Part shown: positions 38,391-51,265 of the stretch, piece after piece
Numbering within the stretch: the first letter of the stretch is position 1
Layout of the letters: each line of letters opens with the position of its first letter
Assembly (NCBI GenBank): GCA_963070105.1
Contig: OY718803.1
Span: forward strand, 5,438,507 to 5,502,506
Source of the DNA: Litomosoides sigmodontis
Taxonomy: Eukaryota; Nematoda; Chromadorea; Rhabditida; Onchocercidae
Length of the DNA: 64,000 nucleotides
Direction of reading: 5' to 3'
Notes under the pieces: generated by a model
The model's database searches: none
What the model was told of the DNA's origin: nothing
The model's input: the letters and a program-made list of their open reading frames with translations, nothing else
Program-made: the position numbers and the translations under genes

Positions 38391-41300
38391 ATGCGGTAAG
38401 TGACGACATCGTTGTATTGTTGAACATTAACAGACACAGCAGACAACGTCCTGGAATTACCATTATCAAACAGGTCGACAACTCTTAAGCCTCTTTAGCG
38501 GCATCCCAGTGACCTCTCTAGGAAAAGGTCAAAGCCATTATCAACAAAACCTCTCTTCTCATCCATCCTTCATTTATTTCCATCATTCCAGTGCTGCAAT
38601 CATAAAAGGATGATCCCTCTACTTCTCAGGACAGTAGGATAACGCATAAGCGAACGTTTTGCGCATGTTTAAATAGTTTCCGCCCCTTCACTTATTTCTT
38701 TGGAGGAAAGAGATAGGGAGAATGAGCCTTTTACTTTTCCTGAATCTTTTACTTTTACTTGTCGAGCAAAGTTCCTACTGACTTCTTTGCGGCTCATCGG
38801 TGAAACAGAAGTCAACGTGCGTCTAAAACGACATACACTGCTAAGTCAGTGTCATTGGTCGTGGAGATGAATGATTGCACAATAGAGAAATAAAATTAAA
38901 TTTACCAAGTCCCTACTGGCTTCTTTGCGTAAAACTGAAATCCACAAAAGAGTTCCTAACCAACTGCTATAAAGGAAATATTTACGTTAGAGGACATTTT
39001 TCGAAAAAGTGCAAAATAGTATCCGAAATTCCCTCTTCCACTTCCTATTTTTAATTCGAATTTTCGTTTTAATTAGCTCAGTGGAAGTCGCATATGACAC
39101 AAAAAGATCTTATCTGTTATGTTTGATGAAAAAGTTACACAATGAAAAGTTGCATGAAGCGGAAGGGATCATTCATCATTATCACAGCAATCATTTAACT
39201 CTTCGCTGTAATTAAAATCAGTGCTAATTGGAAAACCTTCTTTCTTAACTTCAGGTTTAATTGAAACTTTTAAAGTCATGCGCCTCAACTTCTGCTTGCA
39301 TTGAACGAACAGTCAGCAATGACCGCTAATGTCCTCAGTGATAATTTATCAGTTAAAAAGGTGATGATGCGCAGTGACGATAACGCTTCTTGACGATCTC
39401 AATGATATATGATTTTTTGTTTCTCAGACGCCCTCATCCCTTTGTCGCTCAGTAAACGTTATGCAATTTGCATACAGATCGACCTCACGCTCCATCTCTT
39501 GACCTTTCTAGGCGTGAATTGGGTAACAAGTTGCTCGTTCATGAGAAGGAAAAGAGAGAAACAGACGGAAATGATGGCGCATCTGCAACTCAACCGCATA
39601 ATCTCTCTCCTCCAACAAATGACATAAGGGATCTATAGGCTGTTGCACAGAGGCGGGTCCTTTCCAAAGGTCAACTCGGGGCGGGGTCAAGCTACGACTC
39701 GAGCTCCGGTCCTTCTGCACTATTTTCTGTCCCACTCTGTTACTGTTTTCGAACTATAGTGACCGCATCAGTTGCAGTTCACTTCCTCCTTCTTCACCGA
39801 CGGCAGCAACCTTAGTCCACTTCGATCCATCCAACGGTTTACCTTCGTGGTGGAGAGGAACGACTGAGGGAAAAGGAATGGATAGCTCAGCCTCTGTCCA
39901 CCTGAGAAATGCCCTAAGTGCTGTCCATAGTCCACAACTCATACAGAAGTATATCGAATTTCATTCTTTCTTCACTTTCAACACAATGCATGATTGAATG
40001 ATTTATTTCTTTTGAAAAAGCACTTCAAATTTTCCTTTTGTTAGTGCAAAAAACCGCACTGCTGTGATATCATTTCGTTTATTAATTTCGCATTCATTAG
40101 CTTTAATTTAGTGTTTCACTCCTTTACAGTTGCCCATATTTAACCGCTTCTTTTTTTGCTGAAAAAAAACCAAATTTTATTTCTCCTGAACAATTTACCT
40201 ACTTTGACGAATATTTTCAGTAGCGAAAAACCACCCTTATCCGTGGATTTGAATGCTGCCCTTTCGTTATTGGCAAGACCAGCAGCAGTAGCAGCAGCAT
40301 CTCTTCCAACGTCATTTCCTCATTTCAGTCCATTTTCCTTTCCGGATCCGTCCACCCTATTTGCTTTCTCGCAACTCCGGTCCAATTTACCGCCGAATTA
40401 CCAAACGGCAACGATAATATCGCCTCTGCTGTCCGCAACCGTTACAAGCGCAAGTGCGATACCCCCTGCCAACCTCGGTCCATCTCCCATTAAACGGCCC
40501 AATCGGGAACAGCAATCGGCATCTAGCCCCCCGTCCTGCTCTTCTTCATCGGTAACCTCATCATGTAGCCCCCAACAGTCACCACATCGAAAGCAAGCAG
40601 CACCCGTACCTGATGATAAAAAGGTCAATATTTTTTAAGGTCGCAAAATGAACGCATTTTTTCGCCCCAGACATCTTGTCTCTTTTTTGATAAGCAAAGC
40701 CATTCTAAACAGGAGTGTGCTAAGGTCGGTGTCACTCTTTGGTAGTGGCTATTTGGATCGTGAGTGTGATTTATCAGACGGTGTCAAATTGGCTCAAATG
40801 CTGCACTGGTCATTGTTTTGCTAAAACAACGACCCCTCATGACGTCTGCAACATTACGCAGATGACCTTTGCACGTCCTTCTCATTACCCATCAGGCACA
40901 CTCGAATCGCAACTGTTGGATGCTCTTATTATTATTTATGCAGACGTGCCGCGCACTATGCGCAACAGTGGTAGTAGCAGTGGCTTACCCTCAGTTAGAC
41001 TCTTAAGGCTATCTTATCAGAAAAGCAGCTGTTGCTGGTGCTCAGCGCAAATTAAGCTACAAAGTTGAAAGAGTAGCAGCACTTATAGAAATGTTTATGA
41101 GATGGGAGATGGGAGCCAAGTTACGGTAGGCAGGTTGAGTGCTTCTTACTGCAACATTGGCAGGCGCAACAAAGAAGAATAGACATTGCGATTGTTCTGC
41201 AACTTTGTCAGGCGGTTGCACTATGATGTCCATGCATCGCTGACCTCCTTGACCTGATCTATTTCGAGCTTGGATATCTATCCCTCCACTTATTGCTCAT

Positions 41301-42062
41301 TGTATTTGCTCAATCATGCAAAGTTCGATATGCAAGCGTTTTGTTTTGACTAAAAATACCGATTCCATAAAGGCAACAGATGGTGTCATCACTATGAATG
41401 ACAGTTCCTGTTCACGCAGATCATGAGGAATAGGCAGTAGTGGACGGCCATAATTGGATGCTCCCTTGAGATGGCTACTACCACTTGCAGCGGCTCAATG
41501 ATTTATTGTCATTTTTTGTCGTTATTACTCGTCCTGAGGACAATAAGTTGTAATATACACATTCCTTCCGGTTCAACGAATTCATTTGGATTTGTTTAAC
41601 CAGTTGCTTTCGAGATAAAGCCAAATGAAATAACTGGCATTTTGGAAGCAAACAGCAATTTGTTCTTGGAAATTCTGAAGTTTCAAGTTAACAATCGCTT
41701 TAGGATGAAGCATACTACGAGCGGAGGAGAAAGAATAACGATGCAGCCAAGAGGTCAAGAGACGCGCGACGTCAAAAAGAAGAAGCGGTTGCAGCGCGAG
41801 CAGCTTTCCTCGAACAGGTATTGTCAGTCTTAATCTCTATTTGATTTCAGCTATTCTACTTCTTGTTGTTTAATTCAAATAACTCTAGGAGAACATCCAA
41901 CTTCGTAGTCAAGTTGTTTTATTGAAAAACGAAACGGCAAAGCTGCAGCTAATGCTTTTCTCAAAGCCGGAATTGCTGGACCAGAAAATGTCATCAGGAC
42001 AGTCCAATATTTCTGAGCAGCAACGGAAACCGGAATCGGCCATCCGAAAGTCAGAAATATGA
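38391..42062 (+). CDS. CES-2/PAR-type bZIP transcription factor
   Basis: Three firm exons, 40221-40623, 41704-41817 and 41889-42062, in matching phases. The first carries a Ser/Pro/Ala-rich region beginning [19 protein letters not shown]. The second holds the basic region ([20 protein letters not shown]) leading into AARAAFLEQ. The third starts [20 protein letters not shown], the leucine-zipper heptads, and ends in a Ser/Gln/Lys-rich tail. The basic-region signature [13 protein letters not shown] is that of the PAR subfamily (HLF/TEF) and nematode CES-2/ATF-2. In C. elegans CES-2 helps specify neuron death. A 5-nt first exon, ATGCG at 38391-38395 before a consensus GTAAGTG donor, fits the required phase and would give 231 aa; this start is tentative. 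Confidence 0.85.
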
Positions 42063-44812
42063 AGCATTGTAAATTGCAAATTATATCTGTTAGACTTGAA
42101 TATATTAAGTTTTAATTATGGAACATAAAAAATTAAGAAATGTAAGAGTAAAAGCAAAGGTTTTGTGGGATGAAATCAAAATGACCGCAGCTTCGATTTC
42201 TGATCGATGTCTTTCGACGACATGAATTTACAGTTTCCTGAGGACCTAGAAGCATTCAATACTATTCATTATTTCAACAAAAAATTTCGAATAACCATAG
42301 GAATTAATTTAAAAAATTAGCATTGAATGGTTGGCCATTCATTAATTAGCTTGAAATGAAACAAATTCAAATTTCGTCATTTCTTGTTCAATCTTATTGT
42401 GTATTTTCTTGGTGATGGAAATGTGCTATTGCTTTTATCGTCTATTTTAGTTCATTTAGTACCTTTCATGCTCTTTTAAAATTCTTCCGTTCATTTGGGA
42501 ATTCAATTTGATTGCATTTTTGTTAATAGATTTCAGGAGCTCAGCGTCATTTTTAGCTTCTCTTCATGCATTGCGCTTTCCTTCTTCTCGCAGATTTATT
42601 TTTTTCACTCAGCAAAACAATTATTGCATTTCAATAAGAAAATCATTGAAAGGGCAAGAAAATGCCGTCGGAGGGAGAGTTCAACTTTAACTTCCTTTTC
42701 GAAATGTTGAAAATATTGTAGAAATTAACTGCTTGTTTTTAATGACTGGATTCAAATGTTTTGTTTTTAACAGATGATATTTCAAAGTAGAATTTAATTC
42801 AGCACAAATAATGGTGCGGATTTTGCTGCGGCTCGGTAGGAGTTGAAAAGAACTTTGTTGCTGCTTTTCTTCATCTACGTGTTATCTGATTACTTTTATC
42901 ATTATTATACCTTATTTCTCACATCTCCCCTATTTGATTCCCGGAAATGTAGTATGATTCAGAGAAATTTTTATGGCTTTGTTTTACTCATTTTCGTTCT
43001 TCACTTTCAAAAAATCCATCCCTCGAAGTTCAAAGATCGTCCACTTCAACTTCATTGGGATATCAATTGTTGAGATACCTAATTCGTCCTTCAATACACC
43101 AAATCACCAAATAATCATTTGAAGAGCTTGGAAAGCTTGGAATGTTTCGAAGTGATTTCATTTGTGATTTCACTGTGATTCTTATTAAATTGTGTGTTAA
43201 CAGTTGAAATTTTCACACTTAATTACACTGAGACAGATTTCGCGTTGCTATTGCTACTGTCATGCAGGAATTAGTAGTATTTCCTGTGATTTTAGAATAA
43301 AATTCAAACTTCACAGCACTTGTCCTGATATCATCATTTGTGCACAGTGCTGTGAGAATTGAGCACTGCTCCTGTTTAACAGATAAATGGAGAATTAGGT
43401 GCATATATCTGCGTACAGACTGCTCCAAATCAATGAAATCATTTAATTCAAAATTATTATTCCACTAAAAATCACTTGCAATATTGTGGTGGTAGCATTT
43501 TTAAGTTGTTCACAGAATCAATTAAATTTCTGTTAAGGAGTAATTGAAGGGTAAGGGTGGCAAGTCATATCTATCGGTAGTGCGGTGAAGAAGCTGGGAT
43601 GAGCGCTGCTGTAACAAGCAAGTTGTTGTGTGCGCACTGCTAGACAGGTGTAAACAATTCCGGGATCATCCAGCCACTGAAACAACTTTTCCAATAAACA
43701 AACGATGATGGATGCAGCAAATGCTCCAAAGCGAGGGCACAAATGGAATTAACTTAGCTACCCACGACAGCAGTAGACAGGCAGAGTTCAGCAACTCTCA
43801 TCCTGAAACTTAATTAACAATTACATTTTTATCAACAGATCTGTATTGCACCTATAAGACAAATTTTAATTTCTTTTTTTTGGATATAATGATAAATGGC
43901 AAAGGTAGATTATCCGTTCCCATTTGATTTCGATTCCTGTAGAACAACCTAATTAGAAAATTTAAGATAACAATCTGTGATGTCACACATAAGCTTCTCA
44001 ATATTCAGAGCTATTTCAGTTTAAGGGGAAAAAATGGGTGACTTCTGACTTTTTCAAACAGTTTCAATTCAGTAAAACACAACGCGATGATATACAAATC
44101 TCATTTTATAGCCAATCTTCCTCCAGCAATTTCGGACGCACCCATTTTTTCATTTCAAATTGCTGTGAATGAAATGAATGACAAAAAGGTTTGCTCCATC
44201 AATGTTGTCGAATTGGGTCGTCGGTGGAATGAAGAAGAGCCATCCATTGCTCCTCTACAACACTCCTCCACTAGCAGCTAAGACAAAAAAGCTGAATGGG
44301 AGGGGGGGGGGGGAAGACTTTTTAACAATTTCTTTCATGCAGGAGAATGTTATTGTTGCGGTTGGCGTGACAGAGGGCTTGGCGCAATGGTGAGAAGAGC
44401 GCCTGAGCGACAGTGAATTGGGTTGGTGGTAGTAGGTAAGTGGGTAGAGCGAAGGCTGTGGACCAACGAAGGAATGGATTGTCGCCGATTTCCCTTTTAT
44501 GTAAACACCGCGACGTGCTTTCTCTATTTAACTCTGACGCGTCCATCCATTCACTTTTCGTTCAGTATGTCAACAGACTTTTTCATTTCTGATCGACACG
44601 TACAGCACGACACTCTCCACCAACCATTTCATTCCCAGTGGGTTCAGTCCTTAACGGCAATAAGCTCACGAATTGAATTCCAAGTGTCCGAATTGAAACT
44701 GTCCGAATGACCCTTTCGTGACCCTCCAGCTTTTCCTTTCTTCATTCTTCGTATGCTTGCTCTCCAATAGAGCAGTTCAACATAACTTATCAACGCTTGC
44801 TGAAAGGCAAGT
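42063..44812. other. Noncoding spacer
   Basis: No supported gene. Plus frames near 42495-42710 and 42843-43073 and minus frames at 43219-43742 are Phe/Ser-rich and lack domains. A run of 12 G lies at 44302-44313, an unusual homopolymer in this AT-rich sequence. Confidence 0.5.
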
Positions 44813-44835
44813 ACTCTCCCTCTCTCTCTCTCTCT
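44813..44835. repeat. (CT)n microsatellite
   Basis: About 11 CT units, about 130 bases upstream of the E1 beta start codon. Confidence 0.9.
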
Positions 44836-44966
44836 ATCTGTGTGGATTAGTTCTGCAAGTTTTACTGTCCTTCTGTTGTAACTTAGAATGATGACAGCAC
44901 GGCGCATACGCTTTGATGTGAAACGACACTTTAATAATGACTCTTTATCATTTAGCCGTTGAAAGG

Positions 44967-47500
44967 ATGGCGTTAAGAGGAAAGATTGTGAAATCACTGA
45001 TAAGTCTTAGACGGTGTGCGTCAGGCATTGCGTTCGTACCCAGCGAACCTGATCCTTCACTTGGTTTCCTTTTCTCTCTCTTACATCACAATAATTTTAT
45101 TAATTTTCATGTTACTGAGGAATGCTTGCATTTTAGTTGAGGTAGCACATAAAAATCCATTCAACCGTTCACTATCGTTGTAAATGCTGAAGTTAAGGTG
45201 AAACGACTAGGATGAATTTATGTCAAGCGGTCAACAATGCAATGGACATTGCGCTGGCGAACGACTCGGCCGCATGTCTTTTCGGTGAAGATGTCGCATT
45301 CGGCGGTGTTTTCCGATGTACTGTTGGCTTGCAGGAGAAGTATGGTTGGTAAAGTTTGTAAATTGCGCTTAGTACGAATAAGTTATATTAATTGTTGAGC
45401 ACCACTTATGAATTCGATTCGTTTCACACTCATATTTAATGAAGCAAAACCGTGCCTGATCTGAATTGGGTGAAACTAAGCTAGGCAGTTAAAACCTTGG
45501 GAATAGTGAAACTTAATCATTTCAAATGAGTATTTTCAAGAATATGAATATTTGCAACTCCCACTTAATTCATCCACGCAGTAATCGTCCAATAAAAGTT
45601 CGCTATTATTAGGCTTCCGGAATATCTGTATGTTTTACTTTTCATAAGTTCATTATTTAAATTAGCCTTAAAAAAGCTTTCAAAAGACCCTAATGAAGGA
45701 TGTTTTTAGATCTGTTCGCTGAAAACTGTTTTTTTTCAGCCGTTCAGTTTATTTTTACAGGCAAAGATCGGGTTTTCAACACACCTATTTGCGAACAGGG
45801 AATAGCTGGTTTTGGTATTGGTATGGCAGTTTGTGGATCGACAGCTATTGCAGAAATACAGTTTGCTGATTATATATATCCGGCTTTCGATCAGGTAATT
45901 TACCTCATTGATAAAGTGAGAGACGCACAAGAAAGTATATGAGTATTAATTAAGATAGCAGCAGCTCTTCTTCACTTTCATTTTGATTTGTCACTCCAGT
46001 GAATTTAAATTGATAACTCATTACTGGTTCCTGTTATATTTTCAGATCGTTAATGAAGCGGCGAAGTATCGCTATAGAAGTGGGAATTTGTTTAACTGCG
46101 GGAAATTAACAATACGAACAACATGGGGCGCAGTTGGTCACGGCGGTTTGTATCATTCACAAAGTCCCGAAGCTTATTTTACGCATGCGCCAGGCTTGAA
46201 GGTACGGATTGTTTCCTGAAAATGTTTGGAATTTCTGCTGCTGCGCTATTTCTTTGTTCGCTTGCAGAATTTTCATTCATTTCATCACTAATTAAGCATA
46301 GCAACAGCTAAAAGCGCAAGCTGAACTTCTCGAGCTGAGAATATAAGCGATTTTAATGAAAAAACGACGAATCAAATATTGATAGTGAAGTGTGGTGCAT
46401 TTCAATATTTCGTTTCCTCAAGCATAAATTTGTTTTTTTCCTTCAAATATTTCCTTCGCACCTTAAGGTGGTAGTTCCACGAGGACCCATTCAAGCAAAA
46501 GGTTTACTATTGGCGTGCATTCAAAATGAGAATCCGTGTATATTTTTCGAGCCAAAATTGCTGTATCGTTCAGCCATTGAAAACGTCCCGATCGGTGATT
46601 ATAAGATTGAACTTGAAAAAGCTGAAGTTGTCAAAGAAGGTTGGGAAATACTTTTTGTCTTTTAATTTACCATCCTGAAGAGTACTTGGACGATTTGCTC
46701 GTTAATCTTCATTAGATAAGTTTAAATTGAATGACACTGTTTGTTTTATAATAAAAAATTTCAAAATGCTAGTACTCACGAAATGCCCTTGAAATTTAGG
46801 ATAAACTATGAAACTATTCTAATTTACAGGTGAGAATGTGACAGTCGTTAGTTGGGGTACTCAGCTGCATGTTGCGCTTGATGCCGTGAATGAGATCGAG
46901 AAAGAAGTTGGCGTCAGTTGCGAAGTGATCGATCTGAGAACTCTCTTGCCGTGGGACGTTGATAGGGTTGTAAAGGTCTTCTCTTTTAATACGTACGTAC
47001 ACGCTGCGAAATGCTAACGACCATAGCCTTTCCAACAAAATCAGTGTTAATTTCAGAGTGTTAATAAAACAGGCCATCTCATGATAACTCACGAAGCACC
47101 GATAACTTCTGGATTTGCAGCCGAAATATCAACGAAAATTCAGGTGAGCCATTAAATTCTAATTCTAAGGTTTTTGTTATGTTGTCGAATTTAAAAAATT
47201 TCTTTTGTTTACTTAAAGTTAATCAATCAATAATTAGCAGATAATTTCGTTTTCCGACGAGTGAGTAGTGCTGAAGTAATTTTCAACTAGCTTTCTGTTC
47301 CGTGGAAGGAATTAATTAGATTCACAAGCCTGTTAATTAATTTGGGTATTCAGGAACGTTGCTTCGTACGTCTGGAGGCTCCGATAAGTCGCGTTTGCGG
47401 CTGGGACACACCGTTTCCATATATCTTCGAGCCGTTCTACTTACCAACGAAGTGGCGCATAGTGGAAGGCATCAAGAAATTGATCGATTTCCAGCATTAA
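44967..47500 (+). CDS. BCKDHB: Branched-chain 2-oxoacid dehydrogenase E1 component, beta subunit (mitochondrial)
   Basis: Complete: eight exons, 44967-45063, 45198-45344, 45761-45894, 46046-46201, 46468-46639, 46830-46975, 47057-47143 and 47354-47500, giving 361 aa with perfect phase. The first ~25 residues are Arg/Lys/Ser-rich without acids ([20 protein letters not shown]), as expected of a mitochondrial targeting peptide. The body matches BCKDHB throughout: [107 protein letters not shown], and the end [20 protein letters not shown]. With E1 alpha it forms the thiamine-diphosphate E1 heterotetramer that decarboxylates oxoacids from Leu, Ile and Val. Length is as usual for the family. An upstream in-frame ATG at 44937 is a less likely start. 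Two acceptors are weak (GTTAAG, CTTAAG). Confidence 0.96.
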
Positions 47501-50500
47501 TTTCACTTCCGTCAGTCGTCATCCATCAGTCTCTAGAATTACAGTTTGCAAGGCGTATGTTCGAAGCGTTCCCAAACAGCGGATGACGCATTCTCAGGCA
47601 GGCAATGGTTGCAAAAGTTCGTTTATCATGCATCTCCGTTGATTCTCACCCTCTTCATCCTACTTCAATGGTGGTGGTAACAATTTCACGTCACTTTTGA
47701 AGTGCTACCAAAAGCGCCACGTTTTGAATATCACGTATCATCTGTTCCTCGAAATGAGTTCACACATCACTTCCCTCTTATCCCTTAAGAAGTTTTCGGC
47801 ACTGTTCTTCATCCCTTCCTCCTTCTCTGTAATAGTGAAGATAAGTCGGAATTGCACGTTCTTTTAATTGTTTCCTTCCTTGAAAGTGTTTTCTTCCCCA
47901 AATTCGTTCCCACTCATTTTCATCCATTTCAATTTTTCGGTCTTAAAATTAATGAGATGAGGCGAAAGTAGTGATAATGCAAATGCACTGTGATGGTGCT
48001 AACCATCCTCATCCTCATCATCGCTATCGCCATTCATCCATCACACACATCTTCTTACAATTCAGTCCGATACCTGCACTTCCACTTCTGCTCTTTTGAC
48101 AAATTGTTGGCTTACTGTTCCGTGTATATTTAGATATCGTTAGAAGAGATTATTAAACAGTTTGTTTAAATTTTGTTGCTAAAATATGCAAGGAATTTCC
48201 GATCCCGTCGAAGAAGGGAAAAATTACGGAGAAATAGCTAAATTGGTAGGATTTCAGTGAGTCACTTCAAAAATATGAAAAGAGAGACAGCATGTTGCCA
48301 GACGAAAATTTTCAAAAAATTCAGCCAAAAGAGATTTATAGAAGCGGACAAGCTGCTCTGCACACGTCATTGTACACAGTCTGCTTCATCCTCTAAAATC
48401 AGCTTTTGCAGATAGAGGAAAAGCTCCCCTGCGTTTTTTCTTAATTTGAAAATAAAAAACGGATGAAAGGTTTTTAGAGAATGAGGAATGGAAATCGGTA
48501 GGGCAAGTAAACAGCACTCATGCACTATCCTTCTTCATTGGCCTAGAGAGTTAGTTGATGATGCTTGTTGACATCATTCACTTGCTTGTTCACGTAATCT
48601 CCTGTCCTTGCTAGATGACGGATAAAACCTCTTATGCAATTTACTGCTTCCTTTCCTCGCAGAGGAAGGGAAAAGTTCGTTAATGAGAGAGCAGCCCTTG
48701 CTCCGCTCACGTCATTTGCTTTAATTATTTAGCAGAATGTTAGGATTAGTCCCACGAAAAAGCCGATGAGCGAACTCTCAGTGATTGATACCTATCGTCG
48801 CTTTGTGACAAAATGGATATTCGGCTCTTTTTGCTGATCGAAAGTGTGACGGACGCTTCGTGCGTGCTTTTTGAAGGTGGACCTCGACAATGAGATGTGC
48901 TAACTTCGAGACATTGTCTTGTGATTGATGTACACCAAGACTACGAAGAGACTTCCCCTCACTAATTTAACGATGCACTCGACATACTTTTAATTCCACT
49001 GATTTCAAATGCAAAATAATTTTGCTTCATTACGTCACCTGTTATAGGATGATGAACTGCGAACTAGCGATGTTACAATTTTTTTATTACTTTCTTTTTC
49101 AAGTAAGATGGAAAGTTCCCACTTCTTTAATAACAAATAGAACAACATGAAAACATTACTATTGCAATTAGGTTCCTCGACAGAGAGCGGATGGATGCAA
49201 ACTAATTTCCCGCCTATCCCGACATCTTCCGGTGGTGGTAGTTGACCAATAACCAGGAGCTACCGATGCTCTAGCATTTCGGCGTCCAAGCAATCAACAG
49301 GTCACGCAAACTCAAAGAAGTCAATGGAAGGATGGAATTGCGATAGTAACAGCACATAATTTCGGTTAATGCAGAAAATACAGCTACGTACGCATAAAGC
49401 CTTTTCTCACTATGCAACAGCACAATCAAACATTCAAATAAATTAACATTGGTAGGAAAATTTAAACAAGAAACATTCACTTCATTTCACAAATCTCTCC
49501 ACCTTCAAGCATAACTTCACATTCATATGAAACCATTCTTATACTGGTGATAATCATCGTTAACCGTAAAGAAATGAAATAAATCAGGAAAACAAATCGC
49601 TTTCTCTACGATCACGTACGAATAATCTTGTCACGTTCACTTTCATTCACATTGTACGAGATGACGTAGTAATAAAAACCACAATTCAACAGGGTTGTAA
49701 GGAAAAAAGTGCTAGAAATAATGCTGCTAATCATATTTCGTAAAATAATTTAGGCTGTTGGAAGAGAATTGAACTTTTCGAGTTACTTAGAGCACTACGA
49801 CTGCGTGTTAATAGAGAGAGCGCAGGAAGAAGAAAGAAAATGGAAATCCTGGAGTAAAAATGAACCACTACTCATAGGTTTATACGCAAATGGATTACCG
49901 AGTGTCAGCAAATCTAAGGAAATGATGCGGAAGAGAGTTACTTCTTTGGAAGTTATCCTTTCCTAGGTGCTTTCACAGTGGCTCTCTTCAGTAGTTTGAA
50001 TAATTTAAAGGATATTTACTTATTCTTTCGAATGGATAACGGATGTGAGTGACGTGAGGATGAGAAAGGATATGGAAAGGAGGCACTTAAAAGCCGTAAA
50101 GAAGTAAAGGCAACCAGTTTCTTACGAATAAATTATATAAACAAGAAACAATGATAGGAAGAGAATACCAGTACAGTGCTCGAAAAAAAGAGAGGACAGT
50201 GAAGGAGGGAGAGCTGGAAGGATTCAGATTCAGGATGGAAATCTGTATACATATATATATATATGATAAAACAAGCAACTCAGAGGACTGAAAAATGTCT
50301 TCTCTCCAATCCGTTACTTTTTCGTAAAAGATAAGATCAGGAGGGAGGGAGGGAGGAAGGAAGTAAATCTATAGGGAAGAAGAAGAGGGGAGAGGGGTGC
50401 AATATGAACAGAAGAAGTGCTAGTAGAGGTGGACTCATGTCAAAGTAGCCACTGCGCAGCACGCATTTCACATATTCTATGCGCTCGAATTGTCTTTTTG

Positions 50501-51265
50501 TCGAGAGGCAGAAATTTAAAATTTCTTGTTGAATTTTTAATAGTCTGAACATACGTGGTGCTTCGGGACTTTGTTCGCCACAGAGTGTAAGCTCAAACTC
50601 CTCTCAGTTTCCATTTACTAAACTGCAATTTAAAATAGCTGACATTTGGTAAAAAGTGATGATAGTAATTTAAAGTTTACAAGGACCTGATTTGGGAATG
50701 ATATGGGAAAAGATTGTTAACTGAAGCAAAAGAAGCGCGTTTCTCACTATCTGTTCTAAACACGAATAGATTTATTTGAAGGAAAGAAATGAGTAACCGA
50801 CCGGGAAATAACATACAACTCTTCTTTCACACAACGAATTCAATTCTCGAAAAACAGAATCATCACGTGGGCGACACTCATTCTGCACCCGAGAAGGAGA
50901 AGAAAAACCAATGGGGGACGAAGAACAGTAACAAAGCTAATTGCAGTTTCGCTTCTTTATTATATATATATTAAAACATGCTCTAGTGAATTCCGAGACG
51001 AAAACGTTGGAGCAAGAAGATGAACCTCACTGAGGTCTTCAACGAACTTCATTTGTCATCCACTTTTTTCAACACTCGAAAGCGTCTTCAAGAAGAAATC
51101 GAACTAACTATTCAATTTGCTTTTTTTTCAATTTGTTTTATCAAAGAAACAATGTTCAAACTTCCAGCTCTGATCGAAAGTCTGATCGATTACATGAAAA
51201 TATTATTACATTCCATCACAGCAAACAAACTTGCATTTCAGGACGTTTTTGTTTTTGGTTGGTTT
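47501..51265. other. Spacer between convergent genes
   Basis: About 3.8 kb with no supported gene. Small frames at 49271-49480, 49769-49966 and 50789-50974 have no domain. It holds a short (TA)n tract at 50250-50265 and a GGGA-rich tract near 50341-50360. Confidence 0.5.

Noticed and set aside
40739..41068. 109-codon plus frame
   Set aside because: It lies in the intron between two phase-matched bZIP exons and has no domain.
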